Position numbers and translations under genes: made by a program
NCBI RefSeq assembly: GCF_002845275.2
Contig: NZ_CP088149.1
Location: 3,220,501 to 3,284,500, forward strand
Direction: 5' to 3'
DNA from: Pseudomonas sp. S06B 330
GTDB lineage: Bacteria; Pseudomonadota; Gammaproteobacteria; Pseudomonadales; Pseudomonadaceae
Length of the DNA stretch: 64,000 bases
Shown here: positions 1-8,364 of the stretch, one piece after another
Numbering within the stretch: position 1 is the stretch's first letter
How the letters are laid out: every line of letters begins with the position of its first letter
The notes under the pieces: model-generated
The model's database searches: none
What the model was told of the DNA's origin: nothing
Seen by the model: the letters and a program-made list of their open reading frames with translations, nothing else

Positions 1-825
1 CGGTAAGTACTGACGCAGCAACGCCAGCAGGTCGACATGGGATGGCAGGCTGATTTCGCCGAACTTGGACATCGCCTTGCGCTCGTGCTGCAACAGGCGC
101 TTGGCCAGGTTCCAGCCACCATTGAGCGGCCCGATCAACTGGCTTTTGGGGACGTTCACACCGTCGAAGAACACCTGGCAAAACGCCGATTTGCCGCTGA
201 TCAGGTCAATCGGCACCGGATTGACCCCAGGGCTGCGCATGTCCAGCACGATCAGGCTGATGCCTTCATGCTTGGGCGCCGCCGGGTCAGTGCGCACCAG
301 CGCATACATCCAATCGGACTTGTCACCGTAGGAGGTCCAGATTTTGCTGCCATCGACGACGAAGTGATCGCCAGCGTCGCGGGCGCTCATCTTCAGGCTG
401 GCCAGGTCCGATCCGGCGTTGGGCTCGGAAAAGCCCTGACACCAGCGCACCTCGCCACGGGCCATGGGCGGCAGCAAGGTGCGTTTTTGCTCCTCACTGC
501 CAAATTCCAGCAGCACCGGGCCGAGCATCCATACACCCAGGTTGATTTGCGGCGGCCGACACTTGAGGCGACGCATCTCGCCTTCCAGCACCGCCAGCTG
601 TTCAGCACTCAACCCAGCGCCGCCGTATTCTTGTGGCCACTCGGGACAGAACCAGCCTCTGTCGCGCATGCGCTCGAACCACAACTGCGCGTCGCTGCTG
701 GGGAACTGCGGTTGTTGCGCGCCCCAGACCACGTCTCCCTCGCCCATGGCGGTGCGCATCGAAGCCGGGCAGTTGGCCTCAAGCCAAGCCCGGGTGTCGT
801 GCCTGAATTGCTCGATGGTGCTCAT
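1..825 (-). CDS. Acyl-CoA dehydrogenase, 3' end outside window
   Basis: The first 275 residues of an acyl-CoA dehydrogenase; the frame stays open to base 1, so the C-terminal third lies outside the window. The protein starts MSTIEQFRHDTRAWL. It shows the family signature FSEPNAGSDL, followed by KIWTSYGDKSDW, the region that contacts FAD and substrate. The start at 825 has an AAGG ribosome site upstream and lies 30 bases after the stop of the next acyl-CoA dehydrogenase, so it is the last visible gene of the minus-strand operon that begins at 6578. In steroid side-chain operons such enzymes work as heteromeric pairs that desaturate steroid-CoA thioesters. Pairing with the neighbour at 856-2025 is inferred from adjacency only; the substrate is not shown by the sequence. 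Confidence 0.9.
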   Translation of the reverse strand, partial: MSTIEQFRHDTRAWLEANCPASMRTAMGEGDVVWGAQQPQFPSSDAQLWFERMRDRGWFCPEWPQEYGGAGLSAEQLAVLEGEMRRLKCRPPQINLGVWMLGPVLLEFGSEEQKRTLLPPMARGEVRWCQGFSEPNAGSDLASLKMSARDAGDHFVVDGSKIWTSYGDKSDWMYALVRTDPAAPKHEGISLIVLDMRSPGVNPVPIDLISGKSAFCQVFFDGVNVPKSQLIGPLNGGWNLAKRLLQHERKAMSKFGEISLPSHVDLLALLRQYLP

Positions 826-855
826 ATGTTTGACCCTTGTTATTGTTGGATGGCC

Positions 856-2025
856 CTAGCGCTGTGGACGCGGCATGCCCAGGCCGAACTGGGCGATCAG
901 CTCGCGCTGGATCTCGTTGGTGCCACCGCCGAAGGTCACCGTCACCGAGGCGCGCACCTCGTACTCCAGATCGCCATGCAGCAGGGCCGCCGCCGAACCG
1001 CTGCGCAGCGCACCATTGGCACCGACGATCGCGGCGAGCCGACGCAGGATTTCAATTGCCGACTCCGAGCCATAGACCTTGGTGGTCGAGGCCAGCGCCA
1101 CGTCGATGCGTTCCTGTTCAAGGTCGGCGGCAATGCGAAAGTTGATCAGGCGCATGGCCTCCAAACGTGCATAGCACTCGGCAAGCGAGCTGCGTACCCA
1201 GGCCTGGTCCATCGCTCGGCGCCCCTGTTCGTCGCGACTGCGCGCCCACAAGTAGACCCGGCGAAACAGCCCAGCGACCTTGTCCGACCAGGACCCCAGG
1301 CCCAGGCGCTCATGGTTGAGTTGCGCGGTGATCAGCTTCCAACCGCCGTGCAGCTCACCGACGAGCATGTCCCGAGGCACCCGTACGTTGTCGTAATAGG
1401 TCGCGGCGGTCGGGTTGCTGGTGGTCGGGATCAAGGTGCTGGAAAAGCCCGGCAGTTGCGTGTCGAGTATCAGGATCGATACGCCCTTGTGCCGCGCCTG
1501 GCTCGGATCGGTGCGCGCAGCCAGCCAGATGTAGTCGGCCGATTCAGCGCCAGAGGTCCAGAGTTTGTTGCCGTTGACCACAAAATGGTCGTCTTCTGGC
1601 CGCGCCGTGGTCTTGAGCACCGCCAAGTCGCTGCCAGCGCCAGGCTCGGAGTAGCCGATGGCGAACATGATTTCGCCAGCGGCGATACCGGGCAGAAAGC
1701 GCTCCTTTTGCAGTGCACTGCCATGGGCAATCAACGCCGGGCCAACTGTGCTGATGGTCACGAACGGCAGCGGTGCGCCGGCAATGTTGGCTTCTTCAAA
1801 GAAGATCAATTGCTCGGTGGCCGCGTAGCCCTGGCCACCGTGTTCCTTGGGCCAGCCCACGGCCAGCCAGCCATCACGGCCCATCTGCCGAACGGTCTGG
1901 CGAAACAGCTCGCCGCCTTCCTGGCCGCGTAGCTGTTCGCGCAGTAGCGGGGTCATCAGCGCCTGAAAGTAATCGCGCACCTGGTGGCGCAGCGCCTGTT
2001 GCTCGGGGGTGAGATCAACGAACAT
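856..2025 (-). CDS. Acyl-CoA dehydrogenase (steroid side-chain type)
   Basis: Full-length acyl-CoA dehydrogenase of 389 residues, the usual size for the family. It has an N-terminal helical domain (about 1-115), the signature YSEPGAGSDLAVL near residue 130, NKLWTSGAESADYIW in the middle beta domain, and a C-terminal helical domain ending FGGGTNEIQRELIAQFGLG, the conserved FAD/substrate end motif. The start at 2025 is preceded by AAGGAG and lies 10 bases after the thiolase-like gene, so the two are probably cotranslated. With the partial gene at 1-825 it could form an alpha2beta2 enzyme like the FadE pairs of cholesterol side-chain breakdown. That role is inferred from operon context; the family assignment itself is secure. 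Confidence 0.93.
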   Translation of the reverse strand: MFVDLTPEQQALRHQVRDYFQALMTPLLREQLRGQEGGELFRQTVRQMGRDGWLAVGWPKEHGGQGYAATEQLIFFEEANIAGAPLPFVTISTVGPALIAHGSALQKERFLPGIAAGEIMFAIGYSEPGAGSDLAVLKTTARPEDDHFVVNGNKLWTSGAESADYIWLAARTDPSQARHKGVSILILDTQLPGFSSTLIPTTSNPTAATYYDNVRVPRDMLVGELHGGWKLITAQLNHERLGLGSWSDKVAGLFRRVYLWARSRDEQGRRAMDQAWVRSSLAECYARLEAMRLINFRIAADLEQERIDVALASTTKVYGSESAIEILRRLAAIVGANGALRSGSAAALLHGDLEYEVRASVTVTFGGGTNEIQRELIAQFGLGMPRPQR

Positions 2026-2035
2026 GAGCGGCTCC

Positions 2036-3214
2036 TTAGGCTGCGCCGAGAATCAGGCCGCTGGTGGGTACGCCAGTACCGGCGGTGACCAGCACGTTGT
2101 GAACATCAGCCACCTGGTTGACTGCGCTGCCACGCACCTGGCGCACCGCCTCGGCAACACCGTTCATGCCATGGATATAGGCTTCACCCAGTTGCCCGCC
2201 GTGGGTATTGATCGGCAACTTGCCGCCACGGGCATGGTGGCCGGCGCGGATGAATTCCTTGGCCTCGCCGCGACGGGCAAAGCCGAACTCTTCCAGCTGC
2301 GGCAGCACGAAGGGGGTGAAATGGTCGTAGATCACTGCGGTTTGCAAATCTTCAGGGCCGAGCTTGGCCTGACGGTACAGCTCACGCGCCACCACGCCCA
2401 TTTCCGGCAGGCCGGTGATGTCGTCACGGTAGAACGAGGTCATGATCTGCTGACCACTGGTGATGCCCTGGGAGCCGGCCTTGATGATCACCGGCTTTTG
2501 CGGCAAGTCACGGGCACGTTCGGCCGAGGTGATGACCATGGCCACGGCGCCATCAGACTCCTGGCAGCAGTCGAGCAAGTGCAGCGGCTCGCAAATCCAG
2601 CGCGAGGCCTGGTGTTCTTCCAGGGTGATCGGCTTGCCATGGAAGAACGCCGCCGGGTTGGTCGCGGCAAAGTCGCGTACCGCCACGGCCACCCGGCCGA
2701 AGTCCTCGGAGGTGGCGCCGTAGGTGTGCATGTAGCGCTGGGCGAACATGCCGACCCAGGCCGCCGGGGTGTGGAAGCCGTGGGGCATGTACCAGCCGTA
2801 GTTGACGTTCTCGAAGATCGGCGTCGAGGCAAAACCGTAGGTGCCGGTGCCGAAGCGGTACCAGGAGCGCTCGTTCATCGCTCGATAGACCACCACCACC
2901 TTGGCCACACCGGTGGCCACCGCCATGGCCGCATGCATCACCGGCCCGCAGGCCGCACCGCCGCCATGCGGCACCTGGGAGAAGAACTTGACGTCCTTGC
3001 AGCCGAGCAGGCGGGCGATCTCGTACTCGGGCACCTTGTCCACCGAGTAGGAGCTAAAGCCCTCGACCTCGGACGGGTCGATGCCGGCATCCTTGAGCGC
3101 ACTCAAGGTGGCCTCCATCGCCAAACGCAATTCGGTACGCCCGGAGTGCTTGGAAAATTCGGTGGCGCCGAGGCCAACAATGGCGGCGCGCCCGCTAATC
3201 GATGAATCGGTCAT
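2036..3214 (-). CDS. Thiolase-like lipid-transfer protein / steroid side-chain aldolase (Ltp2/Sal1 type)
   Basis: A 392-residue thiolase-fold protein starting MTDSSISGRAAIVGLG. An open frame extends upstream to 3427, but the start at 3214 lies just after the MaoC gene and begins with the family-typical N-terminus. Features of the SCP-x/Ltp2 branch are visible: GVARELYRQAKLGPEDLQ-like helices, YDHFTPFVLPQLEEFGF, and NTHGGQLGEAYIHGMNG near the C-terminus. Known Ltp2 and Sal1 enzymes carry out a retro-aldol cleavage that removes the last propionyl-CoA from the steroid side chain, and they need a DUF35 partner. Here the DUF35 protein is encoded in the same operon (4753-5736), and the MaoC hydratase lies directly upstream. 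The thiolase-superfamily assignment is firm; aldolase activity is inferred from the operon. Confidence 0.88.
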   Translation of the reverse strand: MTDSSISGRAAIVGLGATEFSKHSGRTELRLAMEATLSALKDAGIDPSEVEGFSSYSVDKVPEYEIARLLGCKDVKFFSQVPHGGGAACGPVMHAAMAVATGVAKVVVVYRAMNERSWYRFGTGTYGFASTPIFENVNYGWYMPHGFHTPAAWVGMFAQRYMHTYGATSEDFGRVAVAVRDFAATNPAAFFHGKPITLEEHQASRWICEPLHLLDCCQESDGAVAMVITSAERARDLPQKPVIIKAGSQGITSGQQIMTSFYRDDITGLPEMGVVARELYRQAKLGPEDLQTAVIYDHFTPFVLPQLEEFGFARRGEAKEFIRAGHHARGGKLPINTHGGQLGEAYIHGMNGVAEAVRQVRGSAVNQVADVHNVLVTAGTGVPTSGLILGAA

Positions 3215-3231
3215 CTGTATGTCTCCGCCTG

Positions 3232-3651
3232 TCAGGGCAAGATCAGCGCGACCGTGCCGGTCACGTGATTGCCCATGGAATTCTTGCCGCTCAGGGTCAC
3301 TTCCACCGTGCGGGTGGCCGGGTCCTGACCCGTCACGCTGCCACTGAAGGTCATGCGGTCGCCGGGGTAGTTGGGCGCACCGAGCTTGATCTTCAGCGAC
3401 ACGAACTGCGCCTGCGGCCCTGCCCAACCTTCGACAAAGCGCTGCACCAGGCCATTGGTGGTGAGGATGTTCATGAAAATGTGCGGCGAGCCCAGGGCTT
3501 TGGCCGCGTCGACGTCATGGTGGCCGGGAAAGTAGTCGCGGGTGGCAATCGCGCCACCCGCGATCAGGCCGACGGTGATCGGGATCACCAGCTCCGGCAA
3601 CGCTTCGCCGGGCTGCACGTCGTCAAAGCACTTGGTGTTCATCGAGGTCAT
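3232..3651 (-). CDS. MaoC-family hot-dog hydratase subunit (ChsH1/Shy-like)
   Basis: A 139-residue single hot-dog protein. I chose the start MTSMNTKCFDDVQPGE at 3651; a second ATG at 3642 is equally possible, while the longer frame to 3729 lies inside the upstream gene and adds no family-like sequence. The MaoC motif is seen as RDYFPGHHDVDAAKALG, followed by IFMNILTTNGL. It overlaps the end of the acyl-CoA dehydrogenase at 3623 by 29 bases, implying translational coupling. In igr-type operons a small MaoC protein (ChsH1) pairs with a MaoC-DUF35 protein (ChsH2) to hydrate the steroid enoyl-CoA before aldolase cleavage. Both halves are present here. Confidence 0.88.
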   Translation of the reverse strand: MTSMNTKCFDDVQPGEALPELVIPITVGLIAGGAIATRDYFPGHHDVDAAKALGSPHIFMNILTTNGLVQRFVEGWAGPQAQFVSLKIKLGAPNYPGDRMTFSGSVTGQDPATRTVEVTLSGKNSMGNHVTGTVALILP

Positions 3652-4756
3652 ATTTCCATCCCAGCTTGTCGTTATCGCCCAGCCAGTGGCCAAGGCGTTC
3701 CAGGCATGCGGCCGATCCCCCCAGGGCAAGGCCCAGGGCGCGGCTCCAGTAAAGAAAACGGTGAATCGGGTACGTCAGGTCGACGCCAATGCCGCCATGC
3801 ACGTGCTGCGCGCTGTGGCCGATGCGGTGCCCGGCTTCGCAGGCCAGGTAGGCCGTAGCCAGGGCTTCGGACGGCGCGGCAAGGCCGGCGTCAAGCCGAT
3901 AGCACAGTTGCCAGAGCGCGCTGCGCAACGCTTCAAGGTCGATATGCGCATCAGCCATGCGCATCTGCACCGCCTGAAAGCTGCCGATCGCACGACCGAA
4001 CTGCTCGCGCTCGCTGACATAGGCCACGGTGCGGCGGATATGCTCATCACTGACCCCCAACTGCAGCGCCGCCAGTGCCGCCTGACTGCGTGCTTCCAGC
4101 CAGTCCAGCGCTGGCCCCGGCAACAACTGCTCGGCGCTGATGCGCAAGCCTTCGACCTGGACTTCGGCGACCGGCTCGCCATGACTGAGCACCCCAGGCA
4201 CCCGGCGAATCTGCGCCGCGCTCAGGTCCAGCAGCACCAAGCGCGCCTGGCCTTCGGCTTCGGCCAGGACCAGCGCGGCCTGGGCTTGCAAGCCGAAGGC
4301 GAGTGCTGACACGCGGCCATTGAGCAACCAGCCGCCTTCACAAGGTTGCGCCTGCAACTCGATGCCACACGCGCTAGCGCGGGCTTCAACCGACAACGTC
4401 AGGATGACCTCGGCGGCGGCAGCGCGAGCTGCCCATGTGGCCGCGTCAGCCAAGGCAAAATAGGCCAGGGTGGCCGCCGCCAACTGGTGTCGCCACAGCG
4501 GTACCTGGCCAAGGCTGCGGCCTTGGGCCTGAAGCACCAACATCAGCTCGGTCATGCCCAGGTCGCTGCCGCCGGCGTGCTCGGGAATCGCCAGGGCGTG
4601 CAGGCCGGTTTCCACGCACAGGCCCCAGAGATCTCCCATCATCGCTTCGCCGCTGCTGTCCCAGAGGCGCAAGGCATCGTCGTCGCAATGATCGGCAAAC
4701 AGGCTGTCGGCCATCTGCGCAATAGCGCGCTGGTCGTCGCTCAGGTCGAAGTTCAT
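3623..4756 (-). CDS. Acyl-CoA dehydrogenase, FadE28-like subunit
   Basis: A 377-residue acyl-CoA dehydrogenase-fold protein starting MNFDLSDDQRAIAQMADSLF. It keeps the overall length and C-terminal helical domain (YVSEREQFGRAIGSFQAVQ, HVHGGIGVDLTYPIHRFLY). The middle domain is divergent: the SEPxAGSDL signature is missing and the sequence is rich in Ala, Glu and Gln. This matches the subunit of heteromeric steroid acyl-CoA dehydrogenases that contributes little to the active site; the functional reading is inference. Its ATG overlaps the stop of the MaoC-DUF35 gene by 4 bases (ATGA) and its end overlaps the MaoC gene, so the operon is translationally coupled on both sides. Confidence 0.88.
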   Translation of the reverse strand: MNFDLSDDQRAIAQMADSLFADHCDDDALRLWDSSGEAMMGDLWGLCVETGLHALAIPEHAGGSDLGMTELMLVLQAQGRSLGQVPLWRHQLAAATLAYFALADAATWAARAAAAEVILTLSVEARASACGIELQAQPCEGGWLLNGRVSALAFGLQAQAALVLAEAEGQARLVLLDLSAAQIRRVPGVLSHGEPVAEVQVEGLRISAEQLLPGPALDWLEARSQAALAALQLGVSDEHIRRTVAYVSEREQFGRAIGSFQAVQMRMADAHIDLEALRSALWQLCYRLDAGLAAPSEALATAYLACEAGHRIGHSAQHVHGGIGVDLTYPIHRFLYWSRALGLALGGSAACLERLGHWLGDNDKLGWKYDLDEHQVL

Positions 4757-5736
4757 GACGCCTCCTGGTCCACAACCGGGCGGAACAGCGGCAAGGTCTG
4801 TTGCGCGTCGAAAACCTGAAATTCAACCTGCAGGCGCTGGCCAATCTGCAGCTGCCCAGGCTCGACGCCGACCAGCCCCGCGATCAGACGCACGCCCTCC
4901 TCCAGCTCGATCAGGCCGATGGGGTTAGGGTGCTCAAACGGCGCCACCACCGGGTAATGCATGACCACGAACGAATACAGGCTGGCCCGGCCGCTGGCCT
5001 GGACGGTGTCCCAATCAAAGCTGTGGCACTGGATACACACCGGTGCCGGTGGGTGACGCAAGGTCGAGCAGGCGCTACAGCGCTGAATCAGCAGCTGTCC
5101 CTTGGCACAGCCTTCCCAGAAGAAACGGGTATCGTCGCTGATGCCTGGCAGCGGACGCTTGGCTGTCACCGGCGTTTCACTGCTGGCTGCAGCGGGTGCC
5201 TGGGCAGCCGCCGGGCGGAACTTGAAGACCCGGAACAACAGTTCGCCCACAGGTTCATCACCCGAGGCTTTCTCGACGAAATGGCTCATCACCAGGGTGA
5301 CGAAGAAACCCGTACCCAGGCCGGTGGTTTTCTCTTCTCCAACCGACGCCAGGCGTGTGGTGTAGTACAGCTTCTCACCCAGACGCAAAGGCCGGGTAAA
5401 GCTCAGCTCGGAGTTCACGGCCACCACTGAGTTGTAACCGTACTGCTCAAACAGCTTGAGCACTTCGTAGGGATTCTCGGCGGTGGACCCAGGCGGGTAG
5501 TTGTTGGCGTGAAAACCTTCCAGGGTCCACACCTGAAGCATCGCCGGCGGCGCGATCAGACCTTCATGGACACTTTCGAGGGCCGCGGCGGGGTTGGTGT
5601 AGAGCGGGTTGTTGACGCCCATGATCTCGCACCATTGGCGGATCATCGGTGCGTTTACCTCATCCCAGGCGTACACCCGCCCGTATTGGCGCCCCACCAG
5701 GGCGCTCACATTGGACAGCAATTGTGGATCTGCCAC
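4753..5736 (-). CDS. MaoC-DUF35 fusion (ChsH2/Shy-like hydratase and aldolase partner)
   Basis: A 327-residue two-domain protein. The N-terminal half (about 1-155, starting VADPQLLSNVSALVGRQYG) is a MaoC-like hot-dog domain. The C-terminal half (about 180-327) is DUF35, with a zinc ribbon CSAC...CIQC (two CxxC pairs about 12 residues apart) followed by an OB fold. I chose a GTG start at 5736 because CAGGAGAC lies 4-8 bases upstream and the protein then begins at the expected domain edge; the ATG at 6171 would read through the SDR gene. In known igr systems the hot-dog half pairs with ChsH1 and the DUF35 half binds and activates the Ltp2 aldolase. Both partners are encoded just downstream. Confidence 0.9.
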   Translation of the reverse strand: MADPQLLSNVSALVGRQYGRVYAWDEVNAPMIRQWCEIMGVNNPLYTNPAAALESVHEGLIAPPAMLQVWTLEGFHANNYPPGSTAENPYEVLKLFEQYGYNSVVAVNSELSFTRPLRLGEKLYYTTRLASVGEEKTTGLGTGFFVTLVMSHFVEKASGDEPVGELLFRVFKFRPAAAQAPAAASSETPVTAKRPLPGISDDTRFFWEGCAKGQLLIQRCSACSTLRHPPAPVCIQCHSFDWDTVQASGRASLYSFVVMHYPVVAPFEHPNPIGLIELEEGVRLIAGLVGVEPGQLQIGQRLQVEFQVFDAQQTLPLFRPVVDQEAS

Positions 5737-5792
5737 AGTCGTCTCCTGCACAGTGAGGGCAGCGGCCGGCACGCCGGCGCTGCCGGGGTCGA

Positions 5793-6578
5793 TCAGGTCG
5801 GCAGCACCTGGGCCGCGTCGAGAAAAGCCGGGCGCTCGCCGCCGCCATGCAGCAGCAGGTTGCAGCCGCTGGCATAGGCGGCCAGCGGTGAAGCCATGTA
5901 CAGGCAGGCGTTGGCGATATCTTCTGCGGCCGCCATGCGCCCCGCTGGGATACCGGCACTCACCGCGGCGATGCCGGCGTCGGTGCCGTAATGCAAATGC
6001 GCCTGTTCGGTCAGCACCAGGCCAGGACTGACCGCCACCACCCGCACCTTCGGCGCCCACTCCACCGCCAGCGATTGCACCAGCGCCAACACGCCGGCTT
6101 TCGCCGCGCCATAGGCAGCAGTGCCCGGTGATGAACGCAAGGCACTGATGCTGCCGATGAACAGGATGCAACCGCCGTCGGTCTGCGCCTGCATCAGTCG
6201 GTTGGCGTGCTGGGCCACATTGAAGGGCGCGATCAGGTTGAGGCGGATGATGCTCTCGTGAAAACGGGGCGAGGCCTCGGCGGCCGGTGCCCGGGGGCTG
6301 CCACCCGCGTTGTTGATGAGCACATCGAGACGGCCATATTCATGGCTGATTGCATCGAACAGCGCTTGCAGCGAATCGCTGTCACGCACGTCGGCCGGAA
6401 TAAACGCCGCGCTGTTGCTACCATGCGCGGGCACCTGCAGTGGTGCATGCCGGGCACAGACGATCACCTGGGCACCGGCGGCGAGAAATTCGCTGGCGAT
6501 CCCCGCACCGATACCCTTGGTGCCGCCAGTGATGAGCACCACCTTGCCGCTGAAATCAAACCCCGTGTGCTGTGCCAT
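5793..6578 (-). CDS. SDR-family oxidoreductase
   Basis: A 261-residue classical short-chain dehydrogenase. The cofactor glycine motif TGGTKGIG is at 18-25, NNAG at 89-92, and the catalytic triad is Ser143, Tyr156 and Lys160 (YGAAK). Arg at the end of the second strand (CARHAP) suggests NADP(H) preference. It is the first gene of the minus-strand side-chain operon, 56 bases ahead of the MaoC-DUF35 gene. Its start at 6578 lies 59 bases from the palindrome at 6638-6651. The substrate cannot be told from sequence; oxidation or reduction of a hydroxyl on the steroid side chain or nucleus is the context-based guess. Confidence 0.9.
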   Translation of the reverse strand: MAQHTGFDFSGKVVLITGGTKGIGAGIASEFLAAGAQVIVCARHAPLQVPAHGSNSAAFIPADVRDSDSLQALFDAISHEYGRLDVLINNAGGSPRAPAAEASPRFHESIIRLNLIAPFNVAQHANRLMQAQTDGGCILFIGSISALRSSPGTAAYGAAKAGVLALVQSLAVEWAPKVRVVAVSPGLVLTEQAHLHYGTDAGIAAVSAGIPAGRMAAAEDIANACLYMASPLAAYASGCNLLLHGGGERPAFLDAAQVLPT

Positions 6579-6637
6579 GTCGTGTTCCTTGTTCTTTTGA
6601 CAAGGCCCACTCTAGGGACAACGTTCGCCGCGTACTT

Positions 6638-6651
6638 CGTCTGAACGGACG
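6638..6651. promoter_or_regulatory. Candidate operator between divergent steroid operons
   Basis: The sequence CGTCTGAACGGACG is an imperfect palindrome in the 136-base gap between the SDR gene (minus) and the enoyl-CoA hydratase gene (plus). It matches the perfect palindrome at 15030-15043 at 12 of 14 positions. Both lie between divergent catabolic genes, as expected for a TetR-type operator, but no regulator gene is present in the window and binding is inferred. Confidence 0.5.
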
Positions 6652-6714
6652 ATGAATTACGCAGGCTCAGGCAAGGACACTGGCGGCCAACGATACGTGC
6701 GCACGAGGATGCCC

Positions 6715-7500
6715 ATGACCGATTCCGCCGCTTTGCCGGTACTGCTCGAATACCCGCTGCCAGGCGTGGCCCTGCTGCGCCTGAACCGGCCGCAGGCTAC
6801 CAATGCCCTGAGCCTTGAACTGCAGGCACTGCTTTCGACGCACTTCATCGCCCTGGCCGAAGACCCGCAGGTGCGCTGCATCCTGCTCACCGGTGGCGAC
6901 AAGGTGTTTGCTGCCGGGGGGGACATCACCAGCATGGCCGGGGTTGGCGCCATCGATATCTACAAGCGTCATACCGAGCGGGTCTGGGCGCCGATTCAGC
7001 ATTGCCCAAAGCCGGTGATTGCCGCGGTATGCGGCTATGCCTATGGCGGCGGCTGCGAACTGGCGATGCTCGCCGACCTGATCGTCGCTGGCCGTGGCGC
7101 GCGCTTCTGCCAGCCGGAAATTCGCATCGGCATCATGCCCGGCATTGGCGGCACGCAACGTCTGGTACGGGCAGTGGGCAAGGTCAAGGCCATGCGCATG
7201 GCCCTGACCGGGCAGCCGATCAGTGCCGAAGAAGCCTGGGTGGCAGGGCTGGTCAGCGATCTGGTCGACGACGATCAGGTGCAGGCCAAAGCCCTGGAGC
7301 TGGCGGCCGTGATTGCGGCAATGCCGGCGTTGGCGGCGGAACAGATCAAGGAAGTGATTCTCGCCGGTATGGACGCGCCACTGGAAGCGGGGTTGGCATT
7401 GGAGCGCAAGGCCAATGCGTTGTTGTTCGCGTCGCGTGACCAGAAGGAAGGCATGCAGGCGTTTATCGACAAACGTCCTGCGCGGTTTGAAGGGTACTGA
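6715..7500 (+). CDS. Enoyl-CoA hydratase/isomerase (crotonase family)
   Basis: A 261-residue crotonase-fold enzyme starting MTDSAALPVLLEYPLPG. The start at 6715 is preceded by GAGG at the right distance; an ATG six bases upstream and a longer frame from 6652 are less likely. The oxyanion-hole sequence GGGDITSM and the glycine stretch YGGGCELAMLADL are present. Both acidic catalytic positions of true hydratases are kept: Glu in GGGCELA and Glu in QPEIRIGIMPGIGGTQRL. A hydratase step in beta-oxidation of the steroid side chain is the likely role. It is the only plus-strand gene of the left part and is transcribed away from the side-chain operon. Confidence 0.92.
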   Translation: MTDSAALPVLLEYPLPGVALLRLNRPQATNALSLELQALLSTHFIALAEDPQVRCILLTGGDKVFAAGGDITSMAGVGAIDIYKRHTERVWAPIQHCPKPVIAAVCGYAYGGGCELAMLADLIVAGRGARFCQPEIRIGIMPGIGGTQRLVRAVGKVKAMRMALTGQPISAEEAWVAGLVSDLVDDDQVQAKALELAAVIAAMPALAAEQIKEVILAGMDAPLEAGLALERKANALLFASRDQKEGMQAFIDKRPARFEGY

Positions 7501-7513
7501 CGCCTTTCACCTG

Positions 7514-7596
7514 GTAGCCGCTGCCACCAGGCCGCAACAGGCAACCGTCCCTGGCGCCTGCTTCGCAGTCGATCGCAGCCTGGCGGCAGCGGCTAC
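7514..7596. repeat. REP-like intergenic inverted repeat
   Basis: Two 19-base arms, 7514-7532 and 7578-7596, are inverted copies with one mismatch (GTAGCCGCTGCC at the left arm start). They are separated by 45 bases that contain a further short inverted stretch around TCGATCGC. It sits between the convergent ends of the enoyl-CoA hydratase and SDR genes. The composition resembles Pseudomonas REP/BIME elements, which often lie in such places and may act as a bidirectional transcription stop. Confidence 0.6.
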
Positions 7597-7605
7597 GTCG
7601 GGTAT

Positions 7606-8364
7606 TTAAATACTCATCAACAACTGCCCACTGTCGACCCGCAACTCGACGCCATTGATCGCCCGCGACTCGTCACTGGCCAAAAACAGCACGCTGGCGG
7701 CGACATCCTCGGGCAGGCAGGTGCGTTGCATCGGGTCGCTGTCGATGGTCATGCGCGCGGGGTCGAGCCCGACCGGCCAGCTGGCGCGGGTCATATCGGT
7801 GAGCACGCTGTCGGGGTGCAGGGTGTTGCAACGAATACGGTATTTACGCTGGCGACAATGCACAGCCACCGACCGCGATAACGCCGCCACGGCACCTTTC
7901 GAGGCGCTATACGCCAGGTAGTCAGCACGCCCAGCCAACGCCGCAATCGACGACATGTTGATGATCGAGCCGCCGGTGGCCTTCATCAACGCAATCGCTT
8001 CACGACAACCGAGGAACACGCTGTCGCTGTTGATGCGCAGTACCTTGTGCCAGTCCTCCAACGATGCCTCCTCTATCGAACCCTTGCGCAGGATGCCAGC
8101 GTTGTTAAAGAGGATGTCGAGGCGACCATACCGCTCGCCGATGAACACCATGACCTGCTGCCAGTCGTGTTCGCTGCTGGCATCGTGACGAACGAATACA
8201 GCCGCTGCGCCGATTTCCTGCGCCAGCGCTTGACCCTCAACCTCGTCGATATCGCTGATCACGACCTGCGCACCTTCGGCGGCCAACAGGCGTGCACACG
8301 CACGACCGATACCGTTCGCACCGCCGGTAACCAGGGCGATCTTACCTTGCACTCGTCGTGTCAT
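7606..8364 (-). CDS. SDR-family oxidoreductase, hydroxysteroid dehydrogenase-like
   Basis: A 252-residue classical SDR starting MTRRVQGKIALVTGGANGIG. The start at 8364 is chosen because CAAGGAGTGG lies just upstream; the frame extends to 8562 without family similarity. The cofactor motif TGGANGIG, NNAGIL, and the catalytic Ser plus YSASK are all present. Asp at the end of strand 2 (VVISDID) points to NAD(H). It overlaps the end of the delta4-type flavoprotein by 23 bases and is the last gene of the KstD operon. Oxidation of a ring hydroxyl (3-, 7- or 12-position in bile acids) would fit its neighbours, but the position cannot be read from sequence. Confidence 0.9.
   Translation of the reverse strand: MTRRVQGKIALVTGGANGIGRACARLLAAEGAQVVISDIDEVEGQALAQEIGAAAVFVRHDASSEHDWQQVMVFIGERYGRLDILFNNAGILRKGSIEEASLEDWHKVLRINSDSVFLGCREAIALMKATGGSIINMSSIAALAGRADYLAYSASKGAVAALSRSVAVHCRQRKYRIRCNTLHPDSVLTDMTRASWPVGLDPARMTIDSDPMQRTCLPEDVAASVLFLASDESRAINGVELRVDSGQLLMSI

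Noticed and set aside
37..1932. A 631-codon plus-strand open frame opposite the acyl-CoA dehydrogenases
   Set aside because: It is antisense to two well-supported enzymes, has no recognisable domain and reflects GC-rich codon use on the other strand.
2009..3205. A 398-codon plus-strand frame opposite the thiolase-like gene
   Set aside because: Low-complexity His/Gly/Arg-rich translation typical of antisense frames; the minus-strand gene has clear family motifs.
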